NCBI GenBank assembly: GCA_938045315.1 | Contig: CALINM010000140.1 | Location: 1-11,687, forward strand | DNA: 11,687 nt | DNA from: an uncultured bacterium | Lineage (GTDB): Bacteria; CALINM01 | Direction of reading: 5' to 3' | Shown here: positions 1-6,954 of the stretch, one piece after another | Position numbering within the stretch: position 1 is the first letter of the stretch | Layout: each line of letters begins with the position of its first letter | The notes under the pieces: model-generated | What the model saw: only the letters and a program-made list of their open reading frames with translations | The model's database searches: none | Told to the model about the DNA's origin: nothing | Translations under genes and position numbers: made by a program

Positions 1-917
1 CTGCGCAGGTCTTATCGCTATTCATGGTTATTGTGGCCCTATAACCACTACCACTGCAGCCGCCACCCCAGCTTTCTAATTCTGAGTCTGGATCAGGTAC
101 TGCTGTAAGGGTTACTAATGTACCATAATTATAAACCTCACTACAGTCACTACCACAGTTTATGCCTAAAGGACTACTTGTTATCTCTCCACCACCTGTA
201 CCCGCTTTGGTAACTGTAAGAGTATGAGTGTTTATACCAAAGTTAACTACTACTGTACAGTCCGAGGTTATTTGATTTGTCACATACGTGCTCCCACTCA
301 ACATACCTCCACAAGTTCCACCTACACTCTCAATATGATAACCTGTACCAGAAACTATCGCGCAAGTAGTACTAAAATTGTATTGCACTGGATTAGGACT
401 ACATGAAACTACCCCCCCATATGAGGGATTTTTATCTATACTAACGAAATATATTTCCCTCTCAAAGTCTACAACTAAAGTACAATCAGCTGTTATTGGT
501 ACTGTAGTGTAATAACCACTATTAAAAGTGCCTTGACAACCTGATATGTTTGAAATCTTGTAACCTTGATTTGGTATTATTCTAAAAATTAATCTTTCAC
601 CATAATTTACTGTTTGAGGCGTATTTGGTAAAACGCTTCCTCCTTCTCCTAGAGTTACATTTACAGTAAACCTATAAATATCAAAATTAGCAACTATATT
701 TTTGTTTGAATCAAGGTTTAAGGTGATCGGGTTCTGTGATGAATTTATAACTCCAGACCAATGGCTAAAGTATGTGGCAGGTGAAGAATTATATGCGGTA
801 ATTGTTATCTGTTGTGTTGTAAATTCATTAGAACAAACTCGAGATGGACAATTGATGCCTTCTCCTAAAACAAAACCATAGTCGATATTAGGCATTATAG
901 AGATATTTACAGTAACT
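1..917 (-). repeat. InlB-like (divergent bacterial surface) repeats
   Basis: At least four units of about 75 residues follow one another, starting near 917, 687, 460 and 235. Each begins with a beta strand, carries a G-G-x-[IV]-x-x-x-P segment, and ends with D-x-x-[ILV]-V-x-F-like strands such as NIVANF, TLVVDF and TVVVNF. The last visible unit has the familiar GINCGSDCSE and GGCSG cysteine motifs and runs off the left edge, so more units may follow. The cysteine pairs suggest disulfides, consistent with export. Confidence 0.75.
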
Positions 918-1239
918 TTCCCAACACCAGAAACATTTATATAGTGATCGCTTAGTAAGGCATCAGAATTAAAGCTAAAATTAGCAGTTCTTATGCCAGC
1001 AAGTGAAGGGCTAAATTTTATTTGAATATTGCCTTGTTCTAATTGATTTATTTCGTTATCTAAACAATTAGTATTTATTGGGAAATCATGAATATCACCT
1101 GTCTTTATAAATTCATTAATATTCAAGCTTCTAAAACCTGTATTATAGAGGATAAAGGATTCCTCTTGTGAAAAATAACCAAGATAAACTGTGCCAAAAT
1201 CTTTTATTGATGGTTCAATATAAATATCGGAATAACCAA

Positions 1240-2330
1240 TTTGTGTAGGTGTCTGTTTATACGTATCATTTGTTCCATCTCCAATTTGCCCAGACCTGTT
1301 ATCTCCCCATGTCCAAAGAGTATAATCTGATGAAGATGGAGATGAAGTTTTTATCCCTATAACATTTTTACCACCCACAGCAACTATAACCCAATTATTT
1401 TCTGTATCTATATTTTTGGGATATAAACTGGCTTCTGGTGCATTTCCATCACCAAGCTGTCCAAAATCATTTATCCCCCATATCCAGAGTCTACCGGCGT
1501 TCAAAGCAACACCATTATATAATCCTGCACTTATAACGGTCCTGAAAGAACTTAAATCAAGGGCTTAAAGATTTGAGTTTAATGTGGGAGTTGAAAAAGC
1601 AATACCCGCATACATACCAAGTGCTCCTGTGTTATGACCCCAAACATATAGCCTACCATTATTTTTAACCCCATATGAAAACTGCCATCCCGCCGACACA
1701 AGTACCCAATCATTATCTAAACCTACCTTTTGTGGCATGCCCACATCATTAAAACCAGCATCCCCATTCCCAATTTGGCCATACAAATTTCCACCCCAAG
1801 CATAAAGTTCGCCATTATTTGAAATTGCTAATACATGATCATAACCAGCAGAGATTTTATTAAATGAAACACCAGTGGGAAGAGTTACCTGAACAGGAAC
1901 TCTACTGGATGTAAATAAACCATTACCCAATTGACCTGATGCTCCATCACCAAAAGCCCATAAAGAACCATCAATTTTTTTGCAATGGTAAAATATCCAC
2001 CTGCATAGACTTCAACCCAGTCACTTTCATTACCAATTTGTGTAGGAACATTTACCCTGTAATAATCTTTTCCTAACCCTAACTGTCCAAAAGAATTATC
2101 CCCCCAGCCCCACAATGTACCATCATTTTTTATAGCTACAGTGTGACTCCACCCTGCAGAAACATCTTTCCATCGTGATTGCCCATCAATAAGAACAGGT
2201 AAATTTTTATCTACATTTGTTCCATCTCCAACCTGTCCGTTATTGTTCTTCCCCCATGACCATAATTTACCATCAGGCTTAAGGACAAGGATATGTGAGC
2301 TATTTAGGTTACTAACTCCATCACCACTAA
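1240..2330 (-). repeat. RCC1-type propeller repeats within the exported protein
   Basis: About seven units recur at roughly 150-190 bases. Each contains a WVxVSAG-like strand, an alanine/valine-rich strand, a G-x-L-W/Y-x-W-G turn and a GQLG- or GQIG-like end. Examples are LWSWGKNNNGQVGDG near 2225-2265, LWGWGDNSFGQLGLG near 2070-2115, LYAWGGNLYGQIGNG near 1765-1810 and LWTWGDNRSGQIGDG near 1275-1320. A set of about seven fits the number of blades in an RCC1 propeller. The unit near 1565-1660 is the most diverged and holds the in-frame stop. Confidence 0.8.
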
Positions 2331-2452
2331 CAACGATTTTAGGTTGTATTGGCTGAAATGGAAAAATATATGAAGCTTTTATAAAAAAAATAAGTAAAAT
2401 TAAGAAGATTTTTTTAGCATATTTTAATTTTACTCAAGTTTTAAAAAAATAA

Positions 2453-3313
2453 CTACTTTCTCTCTAATGGAAAAATCTGATACTCCGGTGGATTTTCTAA
2501 TCCCCTCACCACCCTATCGAAATATGAACCTTCCCTAACACTCGATTTTGGAAAATTAACAATAGGCAATGGTTCTTGTGATATGCCCATTTTTTTTAAC
2601 CCCTCTAAACCTAATTTGATTATGAGAGCACTCTCAGCTACTGTTTTACCTAAATTTCTAAGGCTCCTTAAATTTAATATTCCACCAATGGGTGGTTTTG
2701 TTCTTGATGAATCTGGAAGAAAACCCATTTCACCTAAAGGAATTTTAGAATCGCTCGTATCCACGAGCCCTCCTAAAAAAGAAGCCTGCGGAGGTGGATC
2801 AGATTTATGAGGTTTTGCACCAACTACAAAGCTACTTCCTATGGATAAAGCCCATTTATGGATAGTAGAAAGCGCTGATTCCTGTCCACCCCTTCTTTCA
2901 AAGGCAACTACAACCCCTCCTACAACTTTATTTCTTATTGCACCGCTCAATGATGATCCAGCATAATGACAGAATGGCGCTCCCCTTTCGAAAAGTGCTT
3001 TAAGTTTTGCAGACACATCAAAAGCATATGAGGGAGTACCAATGATGATTCCATCTGCATCTGCAATCTCTTTATAAATTTCTCCCACATCGTCTTTGTG
3101 AACAAAACACACATTTTCCCAGCTTGCACCTTTGTTAAATCCATAGCATTGATAACACCCTTCACAGGGATAAATTTTTTTATCCGCAAGGCTAATGAAT
3201 GACGTTTCTATATTTTTATAAACTTCTTTTGAAGCTTCTAAAGCTATTTTTATAGCTGTTTCAGTATTGCCTTTTCTCGGACTCCCAGAAATACCAAGAA
3301 TTTTAACTTTCAT
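2453..3313 (-). CDS. Flavodoxin-fold NAD(P)H-dependent oxidoreductase / iron-sulfur flavoprotein-like
   Basis: This 286-residue protein begins with a flavodoxin-like strand and FMN-phosphate loop (GISGSPRKGNTE, residues 8-18) and has a second FMN loop at GTPSY (92-96). Cysteines at 50, 53, 56 and 69 form C-x2-C-x2-C-x12-C. That resembles the cluster-binding motif of iron-sulfur flavoproteins (Isf), but with wider spacing before the last Cys. By family, a cytoplasmic FMN enzyme moving electrons from NAD(P)H or ferredoxin is likely; the substrate is unknown. The C-terminal part, from about residue 165, is longer than in typical 190-220-residue relatives and is rich in Pro and Gly. I chose ATG 3311-3313 because GGAG lies about eight bases upstream. 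An in-frame start 24 bases earlier has no such support. It overlaps the preceding gene by 11 bases, so the two are probably translationally coupled. Confidence 0.85.
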   Translation of the reverse strand: MKVKILGISGSPRKGNTETAIKIALEASKEVYKNIETSFISLADKKIYPCEGCYQCYGFNKGASWENVCFVHKDDVGEIYKEIADADGIIIGTPSYAFDVSAKLKALFERGAPFCHYAGSSLSGAIRNKVVGGVVVAFERRGGQESALSTIHKWALSIGSSFVVGAKPHKSDPPPQASFLGGLVDTSDSKIPLGEMGFLPDSSRTKPPIGGILNLRSLRNLGKTVAESALIIKLGLEGLKKMGISQEPLPIVNFPKSSVREGSYFDRVVRGLENPPEYQIFPLERK

Positions 3314-3953
3314 TTGTAATCTCCATGTTTTTTTCAATATAATTTTTCAAATCATAAAATGTGAAAAAAGGACGTCCTATAAATCTTTTTATATCTAAGA
3401 ATTCTTCTTGTAAAGAACACAAGACATTGGCTACAATACAATCGAGTCTCAAATTTTTTGAATCATCATTATAATAAATGAGGGGGTGTAAATACTTCCA
3501 GCTATTTTTTAACCTATCGTACATTGATGTAAAGCATTTTTCAATTGTAGTTTTAATTTTATCTATATCATTATAATAAAAATTTTGAAAACTTTCTAAA
3601 TAGTCTCTTTTAATTTTATTGCTTAATAGTTTATCCTTTCGTATGACAAAACTGCTAAACTCTCCATTATTTAAAATGATGTAAAAAATAAAATTTTTGT
3701 ACTTTGAATTTAAAACTGTAAATGGTAAAAAAGGCTCTCCATATTTTTCAACAAAGGTAATGTTAATAAAATAATTTTCAAACCTTTTTTTGTTCTGAAA
3801 AGCCTCTATCACGCCATCTTTTAACTCTTTAATTGAAGGGAATTTTAAAAATAAATTACTGTTCTTTATCTCTGCAGATATAATATTAGTTAGAAAAACT
3901 TCTAACCCCGACCTTTCTAATGTAAGCTTATTTAAGATTTCTAAAACATTCAT
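3303..3953 (-). CDS. Hypothetical protein
   Basis: A 216-residue protein I do not recognise. It looks soluble: there is no signal peptide or convincing membrane segment. It is rich in Lys, Asn, Phe and Tyr, with a cluster of aromatics near the C terminus (RPFFTFYDLKNY). The start is placed at ATG 3951-3953. A longer version using TTG at 3990-3992 would run through a perfect inverted repeat (3965-3993) and is less likely to be translated. No Shine-Dalgarno is visible before the ATG. The 3' end overlaps the flavoprotein start by 11 bases, so the two probably act in one operon and may be functionally linked, for example as partner and redox enzyme; this is inference from arrangement only. Confidence 0.7.
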   Translation of the reverse strand: MNVLEILNKLTLERSGLEVFLTNIISAEIKNSNLFLKFPSIKELKDGVIEAFQNKKRFENYFINITFVEKYGEPFLPFTVLNSKYKNFIFYIILNNGEFSSFVIRKDKLLSNKIKRDYLESFQNFYYNDIDKIKTTIEKCFTSMYDRLKNSWKYLHPLIYYNDDSKNLRLDCIVANVLCSLQEEFLDIKRFIGRPFFTFYDLKNYIEKNMEITNES

Positions 3954-3993
3954 AATAATAAAACTTTGGGAGCGGTAAATAGCCGCTCCCAAA
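3954..3993 (-). terminator. Perfect GC-rich hairpin with T-rich tail
   Basis: TTTGGGAGCGG (3965-3975) and CCGCTCCCAAA (3983-3993) pair perfectly over 11 bp around a seven-base loop. On the minus strand it is followed by GTTTTATTATT, a tolerable U-tract for Rho-independent termination. It would end the nadB-aroQ transcript. It lies only about a dozen bases before the ATG of the hypothetical gene, so it could instead work as an attenuator or 5' UTR hairpin for that gene. Confidence 0.55.
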
Positions 3994-4016
3994 CCCGGGA
4001 ATAAATCAAGTTTAAA

Positions 4017-4040
4017 GACCCCAAAGGGGTCAGCACCCCT
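4017..4040 (-). promoter_or_regulatory. Two mutually exclusive hairpins (attenuator-like)
   Basis: Two perfect 6-bp stems share the same bases. On the plus strand, GACCCC (4017-4022) pairs with GGGGTC (4026-4031) around AAA. Alternatively, AGGGGT (4025-4030) pairs with ACCCCT (4035-4040) around CAGC. Only one can form at a time, as in terminator/antiterminator switches. The T-tract after the minus-strand GACCCC hairpin is short (TCTTTAAA), so termination there would be weak. Function is inferred from geometry alone. Confidence 0.35.
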
Positions 4041-4089
4041 CTTTACAATGGGTTACAGGTCGTAACATATATTTTGCTCTTGCTACCAT
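4030..4089 (-). CDS. Possible 19-residue small ORF or leader peptide
   Basis: ATG 4087-4089 opens a 20-codon frame ending in TGA and encoding MVARAKYMLRPVTHCKEGC. It is preceded by AAGGGGGTGA, a near-perfect anti-SD match, about six bases upstream. This is the strongest ribosome-binding site in the window. The preceding gene stops within that site, which fits coupled translation. Its last codons and stop fall inside the alternative hairpins at 4017-4040, as in a leader peptide, but the codon content suggests no particular amino acid (two Cys, three Arg). Alternatively, adding one A to the A7 tract at 4103-4109 fuses it in frame to the upstream gene as a C-terminal tail. I know of no homologue. 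Confidence 0.35.
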   Translation of the reverse strand: MVARAKYMLRPVTHCKEGC

Positions 4090-4094
4090 ACTTT

Positions 4095-4313
4095 TCACCC
4101 CCTTTTTTTGTATTCAGTTATTTTCACAACCTGCTGAACACCCGGCATTTTCTCAAGATCTGTAACATCAAAACCAACGACATCACCTATAACTCCTATT
4201 ATTACATGTTTCATACCCGTGGATTGATGAATATCAAAATTATTTGATATAAGATAATCTTTTACCCGCTCAATGTCCTCCTGAGTAGCAGTAGATTCCA
4301 TTATAACTAGCAT
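4095..4313 (-). CDS. Stand-alone DAHP synthase N-terminal (ferredoxin-like) domain protein
   Basis: The 72 residues match the N-terminal regulatory domain of AroF/AroH-type 3-deoxy-7-phosphoheptulonate synthases: an MLVIMESTATQEDIERV-like start, then an HVIIGVIGD strand, then LEKMPGVQQVVKITEYK. In full-length enzymes this is followed by the (beta/alpha)8 catalytic domain with GPC-ES and KPRTS-like motifs, and none of that is present downstream. The domain ends near the usual linker (PYKL becomes EYKK). It is either a free ACT-like regulatory subunit or the remnant of a truncated aroF. ATG 4311-4313 follows the aroQ stop by four bases, with AAGGGAGA about nine bases upstream. The chorismate mutase next door supports a link to the shikimate pathway, perhaps as a feedback or assembly subunit acting with a synthase encoded elsewhere. 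Confidence 0.75.
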   Translation of the reverse strand: MLVIMESTATQEDIERVKDYLISNNFDIHQSTGMKHVIIGVIGDVVGFDVTDLEKMPGVQQVVKITEYKKRG

Positions 4314-4317
4314 TTAT

Positions 4318-4599
4318 TTAGTCTCCCTTAGCCCTTATTCTTTCTAATCTTCTTGCTTCATCAATTATACGCTCGAATAATCTTATTATAGCATTGTTTT
4401 CAAGGGGACCGGTATTTTCTTTTATTAATTTCTCAATTATTTTTTTCTCACGTTCTGGATCGTAAACAGGTAAATTATATTTTTTCTTTATTTCTCCTAT
4501 TGCCAAAGCTATTTTAGATCGCTCATTTAAAAGCTGAAGGAGTTTACTATCTATTTTATCAATTTCCTCTCTCAATACTTCTATTTCAGATAACATCAT
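4318..4599 (-). CDS. aroQ: Chorismate mutase, AroQ class
   Basis: A 93-residue all-helical protein of the size of monofunctional AroQ chorismate mutases, converting chorismate to prephenate for Phe and Tyr synthesis in the cytoplasm. Visible family residues include R10 in LREEIDKID, R27 in LLNERSKIA, K38/K39, D47 and R50-E51 in VYDPEREKKI. The position usually held by Gln88 in the E. coli enzyme appears to be Glu86 (ARRLERI), a substitution also known from the yeast enzyme. The start overlaps the nadB stop in an ATGA (4596-4599). A second ATG follows immediately, so the true start may be three bases later. It lies in one transcription unit with nadB and the DAHP-synthase-like domain. Confidence 0.92.
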   Translation of the reverse strand: MMLSEIEVLREEIDKIDSKLLQLLNERSKIALAIGEIKKKYNLPVYDPEREKKIIEKLIKENTGPLENNAIIRLFERIIDEARRLERIRAKGD

Positions 4600-6212
4600 A
4601 AATAACCACCAGGTTTTCTAAAAATAATTGTGTCCTTTAACCACATAGAATCATCGGTAGTTGGATAATCAAGATTATAATGTAATCCTCGTGATTCTTT
4701 TCTCATTGATGCACAGGTAATTATTAGATCCGCAATATTGGTAAGGTTTCTTAATTCCAATAAATCTGTATTTGGTTTAAAATGAATATAATATTCTCTT
4801 ATCTCATCTTTTAAAAGCTCGATACGCCTTTTTGCCCTTTCTAATCTTTTATCAGTTCTAACAATACCAACATAATTCCACATAAGTCTTTTAATTTCAT
4901 CCCAATTATGCTTAATCATAATCATTTCTTCAGGATCAATGTAAGTATAGTATTTCCATGGTGCTACAAGATCAATCTTTACTGTTTTTGTTTCATGAAG
5001 CTTTTTAACACAATCTTCATAAGCATTATGTGCAAACACAACTGCTTCTAAAAGAGAATTGCTTGCCAGCCTATTTGCTCCATGTAAGCCTGTACATGCA
5101 ACTTCTCCAATTGCATAAAGATTAGAAAGTGTAGATTCACCATTCTTATCTGTTAGAACACCACCACACATATAATGAGCTGATGGAACAACAGGTATCC
5201 AATCTTTTCTAATATCAATGCCATTGGAAAGGCAATGTTCAAAAATTTGAGGGAATCGTTTTATTATAAAATCTCCATTAAGGTGTGTTATATCAAGATA
5301 AACATGTTTTAAACCATATTTTTTCATCTCCACATCAATAGCTCTTGCCACTATGTCCCTCGGTGCTAAATCTTTTAAGGGATGATATTTCTCCATAAAA
5401 GTTTTTCCATCAGGGAGTCTCAATACACCACCTTCCCCCCTTACCGCTTCAGAGATCAAAAAAGATTGAACACCATTAGATTGATACAGAGCAGTTGGAT
5501 GAAATTGAAAAAATTCCATATTTGCAATTTTTGCACCTGCACGGTATGCCATTGCAACACCATCACCTGTAGCAATAGTGGGATTTGTTGTATGTAGGTA
5601 CACTTGTCCACCACCACCTGTAGCAAGCACTACAAATTTAGCAACAAAGGTTTTTACTTCACCTGTTGATTCATCAAGCACATAAGCACCAAAACATCTA
5701 TCTTTGTTAGGGACTTGTTTTGTTAGTTTAGACTCAATTAATAAATCTATAGCAAAATGATTCTCTAAAAGTAGAATATTTGGTATTTGCTTAATTCTAT
5801 CCACAAGAGTTTTTTCTATCTCTCTGCCTGTAAAATCTCCAGAATGGAGAATTCTTCTATGTGAATGCCCACCTTCTTTACCTAGATCAAACCTTTTTTT
5901 CTCCTCAGATAAAGTAAAACTCATTCCCATATTAATTAAATCTTTGATTCTATCGGGAGCGGATTTTACCACCATCTCTACCACATCTTCATGACAAAGA
6001 CCAGCACCAGCAATAATAGTATCCCTTATATGATTTTCAAAAGAATCATCTTCATCAAATACTGCTGCAATGCCACCTTGAGCAAAGTTGGTACTCGAAT
6101 CAGTTCTCTTCTTTTTAGTTATTACACATACATCTCCATAGTTAGAGGCTTTAATAGCGAAAAAAAGACCTGCAATACCACTCCCTATGACAAGAAAATC
6201 TGTTACTATCAT
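4596..6212 (-). CDS. nadB: L-aspartate oxidase
   Basis: A full-length 538-residue FAD enzyme that oxidises L-aspartate to iminoaspartate, the first step of de novo NAD synthesis; in anaerobes fumarate can serve as electron acceptor. It shows the FAD dinucleotide fold (GSGIAGL, residues 10-16), NFAQGGIAAV (42-51), GGHSHRRILHSGD (114-126), the second FAD segment ATGGGGQVYLHTTNP, the active-site block FFQFHPTALY with SEAVRGEGG, the APRDIVARAI helix, and HYMCGGVLTD with GEVACTGLHGANRLASNSLLE. Together these distinguish it from succinate dehydrogenase flavoprotein, which it resembles in fold. The C-terminal helical domain is complete. It leads the nadB-aroQ operon; nadA and nadC are not in view. 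No Shine-Dalgarno precedes the ATG, and a -10-like TATAAT sits nine bases upstream. Confidence 0.95.
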   Translation of the reverse strand: MIVTDFLVIGSGIAGLFFAIKASNYGDVCVITKKKRTDSSTNFAQGGIAAVFDEDDSFENHIRDTIIAGAGLCHEDVVEMVVKSAPDRIKDLINMGMSFTLSEEKKRFDLGKEGGHSHRRILHSGDFTGREIEKTLVDRIKQIPNILLLENHFAIDLLIESKLTKQVPNKDRCFGAYVLDESTGEVKTFVAKFVVLATGGGGQVYLHTTNPTIATGDGVAMAYRAGAKIANMEFFQFHPTALYQSNGVQSFLISEAVRGEGGVLRLPDGKTFMEKYHPLKDLAPRDIVARAIDVEMKKYGLKHVYLDITHLNGDFIIKRFPQIFEHCLSNGIDIRKDWIPVVPSAHYMCGGVLTDKNGESTLSNLYAIGEVACTGLHGANRLASNSLLEAVVFAHNAYEDCVKKLHETKTVKIDLVAPWKYYTYIDPEEMIMIKHNWDEIKRLMWNYVGIVRTDKRLERAKRRIELLKDEIREYYIHFKPNTDLLELRNLTNIADLIITCASMRKESRGLHYNLDYPTTDDSMWLKDTIIFRKPGGYL

Positions 6213-6221
6213 TTAATTTTC

Positions 6222-6249
6222 ATTATAACAAAACAAAGACTCTATACAA
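6222..6249 (-). promoter_or_regulatory. Candidate sigma70-type promoter of nadB operon
   Basis: On the minus strand, TTGTAT (6249-6244), a 16-base spacer and TATAAT (6227-6222) lie nine bases before the nadB ATG. Transcription would begin at or just before the start codon, implying a leaderless message, and no Shine-Dalgarno is present. The AT-rich background makes chance matches likely. Confidence 0.45.
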
Positions 6250-6303
6250 AATAATATTATGTTAGAGAGGAGATGAAATATACTTAAATCTACAATTTAA
6301 AAT

Positions 6304-6331
6304 TTGAATTTTTTAAAAAAAATGTTAAAAT
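6304..6331 (+). promoter_or_regulatory. Candidate sigma70-type promoter of the flavodoxin gene
   Basis: TTGAAT (6304-6309), a 16-base spacer and TAAAAT (6326-6331) precede the flavodoxin ATG. The predicted start near 6338 leaves a leader of about 28 bases with a GGAGG ribosome site. The divergent nadB promoter lies about 55 bases to the left. Confidence 0.4.
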
Positions 6332-6365
6332 TAGACTAAAAAAATTCTATTTGGAGGTATTAACT

Positions 6366-6809
6366 ATGGGTAAGGTCTTAATTGTATATTTTAGTGTAAC
6401 TGGTAAAACAAAAACTATGGCTGAATTTATAGCTGAAGGAGTAAGATTTACAGGTAACGAAGGGGAAATAAAAAAAATAAATGAAATTAAAGATGTAAAT
6501 GCTTTAAACGGATATGATGCCTATATATTTGGCTGCCCAACTTATCATAAAGACATCACAGAAAATATGAAAACTTTTCTCTTTTTAGCAAAAAATGCTA
6601 ATTTAGAAGGGAAAATAGGGGGAGCTTTCGGCTCTCATACTCACAGTGGAGAGGCTCCAAAGATTATATACGAAACAATGGAACATGTTTATAAAATGAA
6701 TATGGTAAATTTAGGATATCTTCTTTTAAAGGAAGGGCAGGTTGGTACCTTTGAAGGCAATCGGGCTTGTCAGGATTATGGTAGAGCAGTGGGGAATATG
6801 ATTGTATAG
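6366..6809 (+). CDS. Flavodoxin
   Basis: A 147-residue protein of classic short-chain flavodoxin length, predicted to bind FMN and carry electrons in the cytoplasm. The phosphate loop is S-V-T-G-K-T-K-T (residues 10-17), close to the T-x-T-G-N-T consensus but with Lys where Asn is usual. The second FMN loop is GCPTY (56-60) and the third FGSHTHSGEA (88-97). The GNRACQDYGRAVG tail (131-143) matches the terminal helix of flavodoxins and short WrbA-like proteins. The start is ATG 6366-6368, because GGAGG at 6353-6357 is correctly spaced from it; an upstream in-frame start would remove that site. It is transcribed divergently from nadB. A role as electron partner for NadB or for the Isf-like flavoprotein is possible but not shown. 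Confidence 0.88.
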   Translation: MGKVLIVYFSVTGKTKTMAEFIAEGVRFTGNEGEIKKINEIKDVNALNGYDAYIFGCPTYHKDITENMKTFLFLAKNANLEGKIGGAFGSHTHSGEAPKIIYETMEHVYKMNMVNLGYLLLKEGQVGTFEGNRACQDYGRAVGNMIV

Positions 6810-6830
6810 TTTACTTTAATCTTTTTACTG

Positions 6831-6860
6831 TTGCCTTTTATTGAGTAAGTTTCATAGAAT
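6831..6860 (+). promoter_or_regulatory. Candidate promoter before the lipoprotein start
   Basis: TTGCCT (6831-6836), an 18-base spacer and TAGAAT (6855-6860) end seven bases before the ATG at 6868. No Shine-Dalgarno follows, so transcription would be leaderless, as proposed for nadB. The match is modest. Confidence 0.3.
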
Positions 6861-6867
6861 TTATAAT

Positions 6868-6954
6868 ATGAAAAGATTTCTTTTTTTTATTATAATTTTT
6901 ATATTTAATGCTTGTGGGAAAAAGGATATCGAAAAAAGGTCGATTATCTTTTAA
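6868..6954 (+). other. Lipoprotein signal peptide out of frame with the HEAT/TPR gene
   Basis: ATG 6868 opens a 28-codon frame reading MKRFLFFIIIFIFNACGKKD and then ending at TAA 6952-6954. It has a Lys-Arg n-region, a hydrophobic core and a lipobox-like F-N-A-C before Gly, so it is a convincing type II signal peptide. The downstream body, which starts with KKVDYLLKARDYEKA, lies in another frame over the same bases. The A6 tract at 6932-6937 is one base short: with seven A residues the reading becomes CGKKDIEKKVDYLLK without a break. The likely real product is therefore one lipoprotein of about 396 residues spanning 6868-8057. Confidence 0.65.

Larger units (their letters stand above)
1..2420 (-). 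pseudogene. Exported RCC1 / ASH / InlB-like repeat protein, frame-disrupted, 3' end outside the window
   Basis: Read from 2420 leftwards, this encodes a secreted repeat protein. It has a hydrophobic signal peptide (MLKKIFLILLIFF..., if one base is restored), then RCC1 repeats with WGDNxxGQLG and VSAGWxH signatures, then an ASH-like (choice-of-anchor D) segment around 900-1235, then at least four InlB-like repeats to the left edge. Such proteins are usually displayed outside the cell, but the actual role is unknown. The frame is broken three times. A T7 tract at 2409-2415 separates the ATG at 2418-2420 from the body. A T7 tract at 1975-1981 breaks the second RCC1 unit. An in-frame TAA (1565-1567) interrupts another unit, with homologous sequence continuing in the same frame on both sides. 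Adding one base to each T7 tract restores reading. It could be a pseudogene, a phase-variable gene or affected by sequencing error. Domain identity is firm and coding status is not. Confidence 0.8.

Noticed and set aside
224-406. Plus-strand open frame of 60 codons
   Set aside because: It lies opposite the InlB-like repeats, whose minus-strand frame has clear domain motifs; no ribosome site and no recognisable protein.
4017-4032. UGA of the small ORF read as selenocysteine (C-U motif) with a SECIS-like hairpin
   Set aside because: The hairpin is only 6 bp with a three-base loop and begins at the UGA itself; bacterial SECIS elements have a longer stem and an apical loop further downstream. 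Readthrough would add only a few residues before the next stop.
4052-4066. GTTAC/GTAAC hairpin considered as half of a guanidine-II (mini-ykkC) riboswitch
   Set aside because: The loop lacks the ACGR motif and there is no matching second hairpin.
6258-6289. Tiny ORF (MKYT) after GAGAGGAG between nadB and flavodoxin
   Set aside because: Only four codons, before the predicted promoter of the flavodoxin gene, with no structure around it.
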